64,000 nt of DNA, from contig JACYXH010000704.1 in assembly GCA_026745465.1 (NCBI GenBank), positions 1,883,001 to 1,947,000 on the forward strand. The letters run 5' to 3'. The stretch comes from Lota lota. Lineage: Eukaryota; Chordata; Actinopteri; Gadiformes; Lotidae. The stretch's first letter is position 1. Each line of letters begins with the position of its first letter. Shown here piece by piece: positions 27,421-46,076 of the stretch. Made by a program: the position numbers and the translations under genes. The notes below the pieces were generated by a model. The model had not been told where the DNA came from. It saw nothing but the letters and a program-made list of their open reading frames with translations, and searched no databases.

Positions 27421-27620
27421 TTTTGGAAAACAAATTAACATTTTATAAAACAAATTTACATTTTATAAAACAAATGTACATTTTATAAAACAAATTTACA
27501 TTTTATAAAACAAATTAATATTTTAGAAAAAAAATCAACATTTTAGAAAAAAAAATTACAGTTTAGAAAAATAAAATACATTTTGGAAAAAAAAATTACA
27601 TTTTAGAAAACAAATTAACA
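27421..27620. repeat. 20-bp minisatellite, ten units with no length change
   Basis: Ten consecutive 20-bp units of the form TTTTAKAAAACAAATTWACA occupy exactly 200 bp. The two flanks are also related to each other: a 32-bp segment beginning AACACTTTTAC and ending with a variant of CAAATTWACA occurs at 27389-27420 and again at 27629-27660. Base substitutions are present but there is not one indel. Confidence 0.9.
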
Positions 27621-27661
27621 AGACGCAAAACACTTTTACCAGTCCCGAAACAAATTTACAA

Positions 27662-27991
27662 ATGACAGATTCTTCACGGATAGGGAATGTACCAAATACC
27701 GGAAGTGACACGGAAGTGATGAGCGTGGTCTTTTCGTGTTGTTGTTGTGGAGTTTATGGCGTCAAAGAAGTTTATGGTGACCGCCCGAACATGGACTGCG
27801 GCCGAGGGATGTTTTGCCCGTTTTGTGGCAAACACATGAACAGCTTAAAGCGGTTTTGCTTTACGTGTGGTCGGTGTTTGGAGTTTTTAAAGGACGCGGA
27901 CAAGACGGAAACATTGGAAACACAGGGGAAGTGTATAGTTTATGTTTTCACGTCACAAAATGTGATGTGTGGCTTTTTTAAATATGTGTAA
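27662..27991 (+). CDS. small putative zinc-ribbon ORF (unrecognised)
   Basis: A 109-codon ORF from ATG 27662; ATG at 27719 or 27791 could also be used, and the tandem ETS motifs at 27698-27720 favour a start downstream of them. Its central part holds four cysteines in the order C52-x2-C55-x10-C66-x2-C69, the layout of a zinc ribbon (CPFCGKH ... CFTCG). The C-terminal third is low in recognisable features and may be intronic if the ORF is a first exon. AATAAA signals follow at 28087 and 28094. I do not recognise the family. It may belong to a dispersed repeat together with the minisatellite upstream. Confidence 0.35.
   Translation: MTDSSRIGNVPNTGSDTEVMSVVFSCCCCGVYGVKEVYGDRPNMDCGRGMFCPFCGKHMNSLKRFCFTCGRCLEFLKDADKTETLETQGKCIVYVFTSQNVMCGFFKYV
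27698..27720 (+). promoter_or_regulatory. tandem ETS/GABP-type motifs
   Basis: ACCGGAAGTGA (27698-27708) is followed directly by CACGGAAGTGAT (27709-27720). CCGGAAGTGA is the optimal ETS/GABPA core found in TATA-less promoters. The pair sits at the head of the zinc-ribbon ORF. Confidence 0.45.
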
Positions 27992-28004
27992 GTAATATTG
28001 ACAC

Positions 28005-28065
28005 TAAATTCCTGTACGGGCAACAAAAGTGCTTTATAAATGCAATCTATTTACCATTTACAACA
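28005..28065. repeat. teleost dispersed-repeat tail
   Basis: GTGCTTTATAAATGCAATCT followed by ATTTACCATTTAC resembles the 3' tail found at the end of many fish retroelement copies (AAGCGCTTTATAAATGCAA type). It follows the zinc-ribbon ORF, supporting the idea that the ORF sits in a repeat. Assignment is from memory of the motif. Confidence 0.4.
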
Positions 28066-28375
28066 CACTCTTGGAAAGGTGTACCTAATAAACAATAAAC
28101 GGGCCATATAGTAAATGCACCAACTCAAAAAATAAATGTATGTTGGGTAGGGTCCAGTAAACTTGGTATAAGTGTCCTTGGACAAGGCAGTGTCTTCTAT
28201 AAGTGCTCCCACAAGATGGTCACCCCATTTCTAGCTTGTCGGGTGTGCGTGATGGGGTGTGAGGGGGGGCAGATAATGCAATGCATTATCTGTTCTATCA
28301 GAATGTATGTCCTTGTGTACAGCCACACAAGCCTTCTCCTTTTAAGCAAAAGATTGCATCGTAGTATGATTGATC

Positions 28376-28388
28376 CACACACACACAT

Positions 28389-28431
<43 letters not shown>

Positions 28432-28540
28432 ATAATTGCTCATGTCAGCTGTTAGAGAGGAGATAAAGGGATAGATAGTGTGTGTGTGTGTGTGTCTGTG
28501 TGTGTCTGTGTGTGTCTGTGTGTGTCTGTGTGCGTGTGTG
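28376..28540. repeat. (CA)n and (GT)n microsatellite pair
   Basis: A CA repeat (28376-28429) and, 50 bp later, a GT repeat with a 10-bp TGTGTCTGTG period (28479-28540). The two are complementary and can form a long imperfect stem. Confidence 0.9.
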
Positions 28541-28961
28541 GGAGAGAGTGCATTGGCGCATGTGAAAGCATGCCTGCAGCTGTGTCCATTTCTATGGCCT
28601 ATTCAGTCAGGTAAAAGTTGCTATTATGATACATATCGTGGGCTTGAGTTGAGGAAATGATCACAATCATTTGACATTCATGAATAACACGTTAAGTGCT
28701 GTGTCCATTGCTAAGTGCTGGTTTCTGTTCCTTAGAAAAAGCCGATTCAACGGGGGGAAAGCTTGATTGTACCAACACTCACAGACCTGGTTTCTCTTTG
28801 TTTCCCTTCCGGATGGAGTGAGTGTCATAAAAGCCCTCCTCCCCCTCCATTCTGAATACCACAGATACAAACAACAGGAAGGGAATTGGGATGCTGCAGT
28901 GACCCTGTTTGTAGATTCAGAGATCCCTCCACATGCTTAATGTTCACCGGATTCCAGCCAT

Positions 28962-28986
28962 CCCCCCCCCCCCCCCCCCCCCCCCC
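28962..28986. repeat. poly(C) 25
   Basis: A run of 25 C on the + strand. Confidence 0.95.
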
Positions 28987-29401
28987 TAGAAGTTAATGAT
29001 GACAATAGAAAATGACACAAATTTGGAGAAGATTGCTGTGTTGCGATTTATTGAGGCATCGATATTGGAAGGCAATTTACAGCAAATAGCCCGAGCATCA
29101 GGAGTCTGTCAACATCAGCTTTTATTTGGGTCCGTTTGTTGGGGGGAGGGGGGGTTGCACATTACACACGCGTGCAGATTCACGGTGTGCCATCTCCAGT
29201 GCCTGCAGTGTGCAAGCAAGCCGTTGACCCATTTTGCACACGATATCTGCTCCATGCTCAGAATCAATAGCGCATTAGTAATGAATCACACGCAAAAGGG
29301 TAAAAGCTGATTTGTAACACTTTGTAAAAACAGGGACACTCAATGCGCAATACTAATTTTTACCAGGGAAGATCAATATACACTGATCTGCCAAGATAAA
29401 T

Positions 29402-29650
29402 TGACAAGTCCTCGTAGTCCTGTGGTAAAGCACAGGGCTGATGTGCAAGAGGTCCCTGGTTCTAGTCTGACCACATATAAGTATTTTGTCAGAAATGTCA
29501 TGAGTCCAACTTCGACCAAACATATTGTTAGACGTGGCATGAAATCAAACGATGTCTACTATGATATGCATAAGGCCATGCTCACCAAGCTTGCCATACC
29601 ATGTAGGATGCCGTTATCGATGCATGCAACTATATTTATTATTATTATAA
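29402..29650 (+). repeat. tRNA-derived SINE-like element
   Basis: The head contains a near A-box (TAGTCCTGTGG) and a B-box-like GGTTCTAGTCT spaced as in tRNA genes, and the segment ends in a (ATT)n tail near 29632-29650. It is too degenerate to be a functional tRNA. Confidence 0.5.
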
Positions 29651-31022
29651 TCGATATCACTTGATTTTTGTGGGCCTTTTCTTCTGTGAGTGTTGATCAG
29701 AGGGCAGACCATGGAAGAGTGAAGGCAATGAGCCGCCTCAACAGCGCAGTGTCTTAGCCTTTCAGCTTCTCCATAAGTTGCAAGTTCTTGAATTATCCAT
29801 TCTCCAATGATTTTCTTCTGGATCATGACAGAACATCTAGTTAAAGCTAAACAAAATATGACAGGGCTTGAACCCACTCTTAAAGCAATGGTTTCTCTGA
29901 AAGTCTAAAAACAAACATATTTTCTATGTTTTTTTTATTGGAGAATCCACTGACTTGTTAAGTCTCACACAGGAGTGGCAGTATTCAATATTTTACAATG
30001 TACAGTATAGCTCTATATTTTGTAGCCTTCCTGTATATGTATTATGTATGTGCATAAATGAAATAAGGTATTATTGCACAGACATCACAGACATGGCTGC
30101 AATACCCCTTGGGTAGCTTTCTCCTCTGATAAATGTGCTCATCCAACATGAACTTACATTATTTATCGAATTATATAAATTTCATGGTACTGCCGGAATA
30201 GTTATTCTACATCCGGTAGAAATAATAAAGAGCAAGTTAAATGAAATTGATTGAATTGTTCATACATGTTTCATTACATCATGTGTAACTTACTGTGTCA
30301 TCCCAGCTACATCTTGAGCTTTAGGGAGTATTAATGCATAGCTTCCAGAGTTTTTAGCTTAAATAATAATAATAACAAAACATAATATGTTTACCTTAAA
30401 AACACTTTTGTAGGTACACAAAGTCACTTGTTCACATACATTTAAAAACATTTATATACAAAACAAAGAGAAAAGGTTACAAATAAATAGAGGTAGGTAG
30501 GATATATACACACATAGGCCTACATATATATACACAAATATACCTACATACATACATACATACATACACACTCAAATCATCGCATAAAATCAAGGGTCAT
30601 GGTGGATAATAACAATATAAGAAAAAAGGCATAAACTGAGATGAATGGTAACTGTTGGACAGGGAGTACTGGTCAGGTGTTCTATGCAGTGTTCAAGAGG
30701 TGGGTTCTGAGTTGGGTTCTGAATGATCGCGAGTAAGATGGGAAGTACACTGTCTTACAGCCAACCCATAGAGGGCGCTTCAGGTCGCATGTCATGCTGA
30801 TTCGGGCTTTGCTCGCCTCAATCCCATGACTAATAGCTTAATTATAATTGAATCATTTATTTTGACAACAGTCCTCCAGAAAAAGATTAAGTCTTTACAA
30901 ATGCCATGGGCATGAATCAGAGCAATATGATCGGCAACAACCGTTAGGGTGCTGGGAGGGGGAGAGGGGAGAGACAGAAGGAGGGAAGCTACCTGCCGGT
31001 AGGGCCAATCAATGGTGTTAAC
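29651..31022. other. intergenic, no gene seen
   Basis: AT-rich sequence with a short CATA run; nothing else. Confidence 0.55.
30546..30570. repeat. (CATA)n repeat
   Basis: Short CATA tetranucleotide run. Confidence 0.85.
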
Positions 31023-31094
31023 ATGGAGAATTTAGATGGATGGGGGGGGGGGGATGCAGATCTCTGCCGAGAGGCACAAGTGGGGGGCCTGAAC

Positions 31095-31380
31095 TCCAGG
31101 TGGAGGAGAATAGGCCAGAGTAATGGAGGGAGGGAGATAGAGAGAGGGGGGGAGAAAGAGAGGGAGAGAGAGAGGCGGGATATAGAGAGAGGAGAGAGGG
31201 AAAGAGATAGAGGGAGAGAGAGAGGGGGGAGGAGAAAAAGGGAAAGAGGCTGAGGGAAAGAGATGGAGAAGAGAACAGAGAAAGGACAATAGACAGAGGG
31301 AGAGAGAGAGACAGACAGAAGGAGAGAGAGAGGGGAGGGAGAGGAGAGAAAGGGAAAGGCAGAGAGAGAAAAGGGAAAGC
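31095..31380. repeat. GA-rich purine tract
   Basis: About 285 bp almost entirely of A and G on the + strand, built from GAGAG and GGGA motifs; an H-DNA (triplex) candidate. It makes long false ORFs on both strands. Confidence 0.9.
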
Positions 31381-31640
31381 ATTACGTGGATTGGGCAGAG
31401 GAGGAAGGCTACAGTTTGACGTTAGCTTTTTGACGTGTGCTGCGTGGGGAATTCACAGAGGGGGAGGGGTGATGAAAGATGTGGGGCAGTTAAGAGAGAG
31501 AGACGGGGTGAGGAGAGGGAGTAGTGGGAATGATGCAGAAAGATCTGGCAGATAGGTAGGTCTGACAATGGCTTGGCAAAACTCATCTGTGCACTGGAGC
31601 TGAGTGAACAAGGCCGAGTCGTCCACTCGTTTTTTTTATC

Positions 31641-31790
31641 AGTGGAGCTGCAGCAGCTCAGGAGGTAGAGCGGGTTGACTTGTAACTGGAAGGTTGCTAG
31701 TTCGATCCCTGGTTCCTCCTGGTTGTCGAGGTGTTCCTAAGCAAGACACCTAACCCTAACTGCTCTCGCATGTGGTTGACACTGCTGTAA
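31641..31790 (+). repeat. tRNA-derived SINE
   Basis: The head reads CAGCTCAGGAGGTAGAGCGG and, 40 bp later, GCTAGTTCGATCCCTGG, the two internal promoter boxes of a tRNA. It continues into CTAAGCAAGACACCTAACCC, a body segment common in fish SINEs. No 3' tail is clear. Confidence 0.7.
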
Positions 31791-32826
31791 GTACATACAG
31801 AGAACCGGCTCTCTCTTTCTGAGTATATCAGGCTGCAAAATCTCATCCACAAAGCTTCACTGAAAAACGAACAAGGATAGCTTGAATTCAAATGAGTATC
31901 AAGAGATGTCACATGCCATAGTTTGTGTGGAGAGTCACATCATTTGTTTCATTTTGCTGAGAAATGGTAATTGCAGTAACTCACGGTCACTAAGCATCAA
32001 TTTTAATTATTAGGTTACCCTTAAAATGTGCTTGCAAGATGAGAAAGTTGAATAAGCACAAAGTGAATGGTTATATTTACCACTTAACTACCAACTTAAA
32101 AACACTAAAAACCTATTCTGACATAGAGCTGTGTCAGAATATTACTGCATACATTATTTATCCACAGATTGAAAATGCTTTAGAACTGATATGCATGCAT
32201 CTCATTGTAGGGCTCTCTCAGATGTGCTACAGATGATTCAAGTAATCCATTTGACTTATGTGCTAACACTGTGCTGCTTCTGTGAACGTGCCTAGCTGTG
32301 TTGTAGTCCCCCCCCCTACAAAGAGGCTTGCATTTCAAAGTGGGTAAAAGTGGATGGGACATTAAATCAAACACCTTTTAGAGACTATTTAGTTCAATCT
32401 AGGTTTTGACTGGCTTGTATATTAACAGGGGCTTGGACATTCAGAGCCGGACAAATATCTGGCTCATTCTGAATATTTTGATATTTTTGCCTGCCAGTGA
32501 ATCCACTGTCATGGACGAAAAGTTAAGGGTGCTACGCCCAGACTGCCATACTACCTTCCCTACTTACTGATGTCACCTTGTGGACATTTTATGTTGTGGT
32601 TTAAACAGGGTAACCTGTCTGACCTCTGGCCATCACGTTATATACCTTAATAGCTTCTAGAGCACAACTGGTCAATTCTCCATATAATCAGCAGTTTGTT
32701 GTATTCTTACCAATTTTACCAATTTTCCAAAAGTGCTGCAGCATTTGAATATTGTGTGTGCACTGCGAAATGGCATAATCGTAGAGTGTATTCGCCCATG
32801 ATGAATGCACCGTGAATCTGGGAGTG

Positions 32827-32890
32827 AATATATATATATATATATACAAACACACACACACAAATACACACACACACACACACATACACA
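32827..32890. repeat. compound (TA)n(CA)n microsatellite
   Basis: TA repeat passing into an interrupted CA repeat. Confidence 0.9.
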
Positions 32891-33027
32891 TAGGTCTTAA
32901 TACATTGCGCATCTGAAGCTAGTGACTTCAACTTGCAATGTTTTTGGAGTGGAGGGGATCCAACAATCGGACTGATAAGCCATGAAGCCTGAAAACTGTT
33001 TCCTACTGAGCTATTAATCTATATGGC

Positions 33028-33116
33028 GTCCCTCTCTCTCACTTTCTCTCTCCCTCTTTCTTTCATTTCCTCTCTTCCATTCTCTCTTCCATCTCTCTCG
33101 CTTTCTCCCTCTCCCC

Positions 33117-33149
<33 letters not shown>

Positions 33150-33165
33150 CCTCTCTCTCTCTCTG
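33028..33165. repeat. CT-rich tract with C run
   Basis: Pyrimidine tract of CTCT and TTCC motifs around a C15-16 run. Confidence 0.9.
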
Positions 33166-36100
33166 ATTGGAAAATCTATTTCACTGAAAGGCCCAGTGGA
33201 TTCTTGTCAGGAACGAAAGCAAGCTCTTTTAACAAAATAAATTAAAGATTGCAAAGAAATAAATTGGAGGGAGGCTTACTAGATCCTTCTATCGCAGCTA
33301 AAGTGAGGACAACAATGTTGGAAAAAAACATCTATCAATTACTTGATAAAGAGGTCCTTGAATGCCCTTGAATTTCAGTAGTTAACAAAGGAAAAATGAC
33401 TCATAATGCACAAAACAGACAACTGTGATGACTGGCTGAACCGTAAAACAGGCAAGGATTCCAATCCACTGCATTCCTTTATATGCCCACTGTGTCTAGA
33501 AGTACCTAGAAATACATACCTAGATTTACCTACCTAACTAATCGAATGTGCCACTGTACACATAAATGGTCTTGCAGTGAAATCATTGAGCATGTTTGTT
33601 TGTCGGTATGTGAATGTTTTTAATTAATAATGAAGGAAGCTTAATTTGGACCGATCGACTGACCATCAATCAACAAATGAAAGGAATACAATAAACATTT
33701 GAACAAGTGGATGCAGTAAAAAAGTTACATAGTGCAGGTTTAAGCATAAATACTAACTGCTGTGGGGCATTTCAAACAGCGTTGCAAAGTGCTTGGCAAT
33801 TCACTATGATGTGAAATACATCTGCTTTGCCAAAAGAATCATTTGATTTTACTGTGGTTTTATTTCTTTTATGTCATCTGTGTTTAACTGGAGCTTTAAT
33901 GTGTCCTGCAATCCTGGCCGGGACTCTCGAAAAAGGAAATTCCATATATTGACAAGACTTTCAAGGAAAGGCTCATATTAAAATTGGACTAAAGCCACTG
34001 TGTTCACATAGCAGTAAGAGGGGCAGCCAGAAATCAACGAAAGCACAAAGGCTCTCACTGGGGGATCTGCTGTGAAGCTTCTCCTTTACTCCAGCCTTGT
34101 TAAGAATGTAGACCATAAAAGCGTGATAAACAAACACAATTTAAAAGTAGGAGGGCTCTAGGTCGTTAGTTTTTATAGCTGATGATAAGACTGTGGAATG
34201 AAGAGAGGCAGCTTTGTTAGACCATGCAGTGCACCTAGATAGTTAATTGAATATATATAAAAAATTTGGGATGTAGAACACATAAATATATAGAACTCAT
34301 CAGAACAATAAAAACATCAAAAAGAGTCACTCATCACTGAGATACTCAGTGCCAGCATGCAACATAACCAACAGACCCATTTATGGTTATGTTGTGGTCA
34401 TGTTCATGTTGCCTAATTCTAATGCAAGTTATCAAAAGAGGCCATTGCGAGTGGAAATTATGTCTGTACCTGTTTTGTGATGGTTTGTTCGTACCATGCA
34501 GACTTATAATGTGGTTATGCAGACGCAGTTGATCAATTAGGCCAACTTGACAGAATAGACTGAATTAGCAATTGCTGGAAGGCTTCCTGGATTTTAAAGA
34601 AACGTTCCCCATAACTAACTGAATAACCAATGTGAAAGAATAAATAATGAATGACAAATGGACTTCAAATGGAGAGCAGTACAAATATTAAAATCCAACC
34701 ACAGAAAGAACATAATTTGGCATGTAACAGAATGTGCATGTATGTATAATGTATGTATTTAAAAATGTTTGCCTTTTTTGTATTTCGATAAATTACTTGA
34801 CTTTTGCACAAAGCAATCGGAACACCTCTATCAACAGCAGTGAGACTGACTGTACATTACATTCATTATCAGTGAAGCTTGCAATATGGAGTTACATACG
34901 TATGGTCACCTAATCTCTTTAGAGTGAGAATGGTTGCTTCCTGTGAAGCAATTCAGCTCGTATAGGAAGACCCTATTGCAATGGCCTAGGATATTTAAAC
35001 GTTTAAATGTTTAACATTACATTTTGATAAATTTGTCTCTTTTTCTTAAATTTTTACTATTACAGTTACATTTCTTAATGCCACTTTAGAGAGAACAGCA
35101 ACAATGTGTATTCTATTTTTTCTATGAAGCACATGCAATTTTGAGCTTAGTTTGAATGCAGAAAATAAACTGTAGACCTGATCATTATTGAGGCTGTTGC
35201 TGTTGACTACACTACAATATCTTTGGGGTGTGCCACTTCAAAAATGTCACAGCATGCAAATCCACAGCCATTTTCTGAACCACTGACTGTTTCTTTGACT
35301 TCTAAACCTTTTCATCCACTTAGCGAAAGTTCATTTGGTAAAAAAATATATAAAAAAAGGGAACTTACCCCCTATTTCAAGGCATGCTACATGTCTGCTT
35401 GTTTGGAAGAAGATTAACTATTCTGAAATATTACAAAATGTCAAATTTGTACATGGAAGAACAAGTATTCAAAGCACCATTTTTGAATGAGCCAAAAGGG
35501 CATGCTGCCCTTTAGATAGGTGGCAGGTAGGCTAATGAAGCAAGGTGTTCGCACAAGTAAATGTGTTTCAAGTGGCTGCGATTTTCTAATACTGCATAAT
35601 ATGCGTATTTGTAAAGTAAATATATGGCAATCTGTTCCAGAAAATAATTTAGGATCTGGCAGGCTGAATGCTGTTTCACCATGAACCAGTCTGAAGTGCT
35701 AATCAGTTTGACAGAAATACAATTACATTTCTAACTAAATAGTAATTGTGGCCTTACTGAAAATGTGTGTGAGTGTACGTGTGTGAGTGCGCGCGCGCGT
35801 TGATGGGCCGAGGCTCCCCATTAATCTTGGGCTGTACTGCCACCAAGTGGTTGTCTGCAGAATTGTGAATATCAGGGACGCAAAACGTGGAAAATAGAGA
35901 AAGCAGAATAAAGGTAACATAATATAACCATAAAGGCCTCACAAATATTGAACAAAAATGTATTAAATTAATAGGTAATCCCATTTAATCGACCACAATA
36001 CAAGAGACAGATATAGAAGTAAGTTGAATTTTGTTTGTTATTTGTCGAATAGAAATAAAATAAATATCTTAATATGATCTACACAGTTAAACATAAGACA

Positions 36101-36479
36101 AGGCAATAATTCTAAACAACTAAGTGAACATACAAAGAGCAATTGTAGCACACCTGTATGATGACCTCCGACCTCAGGTAATAATAATATAATAATATTC
36201 TTTTAATAATATCAGAAGAAGGAAATGCAATTACACTGTAAGATGAAAGGGTTTACCATTATATCAGTTACCCAATGTAACTCTACTGAGTACTAATATG
36301 AGTATCAGTATACCCTACTTGTTCTTGTAATGAGCTGTACTGTAAGATAGTCACTGCTACTTATATATAAACTGTACAGCCCTGTCGTGATTAATGTTTA
36401 TGGTTATATCTGTTGTGTCGAGGATAACGGGGATAACGTAGACAACATTTATTCCAGTCTTTTTCTGTATTTTCTGTGT
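33166..36479. other. intergenic, upstream of galc
   Basis: AT-rich sequence with an alternating GT/GC tract near 35765-35799 that could form Z-DNA. No gene or element recognised. Confidence 0.55.
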
Positions 36480-36612
<133 letters not shown>

Positions 36613-36730
36613 GCGTGTATATGAGCCTAAGGAGATGTCTGCAAACTGCTTCAACGTTAATTCACTATCAACAAGTACATTATGAGCACAAAAGCATCAC
36701 GTAGGTAATTTGGAACAATACCAAAACGCC

Positions 36731-36752
36731 ACAATACAATACAATACAATAC
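36731..36752. repeat. (ACAAT)4 repeat
   Basis: Four ACAAT units, about 100 bp upstream of the galc E-boxes. Confidence 0.85.
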
Positions 36753-36828
36753 CAAAACATAACATATATTTCAGATGTCACAAGAATCTGAAATATTATA
36801 AGAAATACTAGGAAGTTATATACTTACG

Positions 36829-36860
36829 GTCATGTGATTTCAAACGAGCTTTCACGTGAC
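36829..36860 (+). promoter_or_regulatory. paired CLEAR / M-box type E-boxes in the galc promoter
   Basis: TTCACGTGAC at 36851-36860 matches the CLEAR consensus GTCACGTGAC at nine of ten positions. GTCATGTGAT at 36829-36838 contains the MITF-type M-box core TCATGTGA. Both lie 85-120 bp upstream of the galc start codon. CLEAR sites bind TFEB/TFE3/MITF and control lysosomal genes, which fits galc. Binding is inferred. Confidence 0.6.
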
Positions 36861-36945
36861 TTCTAAAAGAGGCGTGGTCAACCATAAAGAAAGCAGCGCG
36901 CGACTTCAGCTGTTTGCGGTTACCTCGCCACTGCTGCTGTACATA

Positions 36946-45112
<8,167 letters not shown>

Positions 45113-46034
45113 AGGAATGAAGCGGCACTGTGATTATGCCTTACTTTATTAACCTTTTAAATTCTAATCCAATCTATTCATCATGAAATGCACTGATTTG
45201 TCTGTCATTGTTTATTTTAAATGCTGAAATATTTTTAATAAATTATTAAAAACATAAAAGTACCCTACTGGTCAACTTATTTTACTCTAAAACATACGGT
45301 ATAACATGTTGTTAAACTGCTGCTAGTGTAATGCAAAGCAGGCCATACATTTACCATACACATTTTTATAATACTAATTACTCCTATACACAGCAATTTA
45401 TACTGCAGCTCTTGATGTATTTTCTATGTTAGGTAAGCTTTGCCTCAATAATGGTGACATGCATCCTTGTAAAACAGCCATGGTAAGGTAAGGCACCAGG
45501 CTTATATTGCCAGCAATAAGCCTATCTGGAGTTTTCAGATATACAATTTTGTTGCAAAATGAATGGTTGCTGTTGAGCCCAACACTTTTAGTGCGATGGA
45601 TGAGGGAGGCCTAATAGACCTATACCCCATTACCCCAAAGTTCTCTGCAAATAACTTTCAGGTAACTACAAATATGTCATTATTTATGAAACGTCAACCT
45701 ATTGAAAGGTTTTTTGAATACTGCAGATATAAAACATTGTCTCTTTGAATCTATGTCACTATATAACGTTATAGGCAATATCTATTTTATAGTGTATTTT
45801 CTTTTCAACTTAAAAAAAAGTAGTCTCTACGAATGAAATGTCTTAGAATTCAGAAAACACAGTCTGGGATGTTTAGCACTCAAATTAAAAATAATGGTAA
45901 CTCATTAATTTATACATTTCCCTATTTCTTTTTCTCTCATTATGCTTTTGTGGCAACCTGTTGATGAAGTATTTACTTACTGCTTCACCGGCCCGGAACA
46001 CCGCTCGCTTTGACGCGCTGTGGCACCTGTGACC
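45113..46034. other. galc 3' UTR and intergenic spacer to ak7
   Basis: The spacer between the galc stop and the ak7 X-box is about 0.92 kb. It holds the galc poly(A) signal near its start. The last 100 bp before ak7 are more GC-rich (CCGCTCGCTTTGACGCGC) and resemble a short TATA-less promoter. No other gene is visible. Confidence 0.6.
45237..45242 (+). terminator. galc polyadenylation signal
   Basis: AATAAA lies 125 bp after the galc stop codon, followed by A-rich and T-rich sequence. It is the first canonical hexamer after the stop. Confidence 0.7.
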
Positions 46035-46047
46035 GCTGCCTAGCAAC
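46035..46047 (+). promoter_or_regulatory. X-box (RFX site) upstream of ak7
   Basis: GCTGCCTAGCAAC matches the RFX X-box pattern GTNRCC-N-RGYAAC with one mismatch and a 1-nt spacer. It ends 29 bp before the ak7 start codon. RFX factors act with FOXJ1 on motile-cilium genes, so the site fits ak7 function. Binding is inferred. Confidence 0.55.
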
Positions 46048-46076
46048 AGGATTTGCAGACTCTAAACACTACAGTG

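Noticed and set aside
29402..29475. Functional tRNA gene
   Set aside because: Promoter boxes are degenerate and no full cloverleaf can be formed; a SINE head is a better reading. The same applies to 31650-31720.
31023..31382. Arg/Glu-rich and Ser/Leu-rich ORFs on both strands
   Set aside because: They come from the GA-rich tract and have no domain.
36856..36945. In-frame upstream extension of galc exon 1
   Set aside because: The upstream codon is GTG, not ATG, and the signal peptide is complete from the ATG at 36946.
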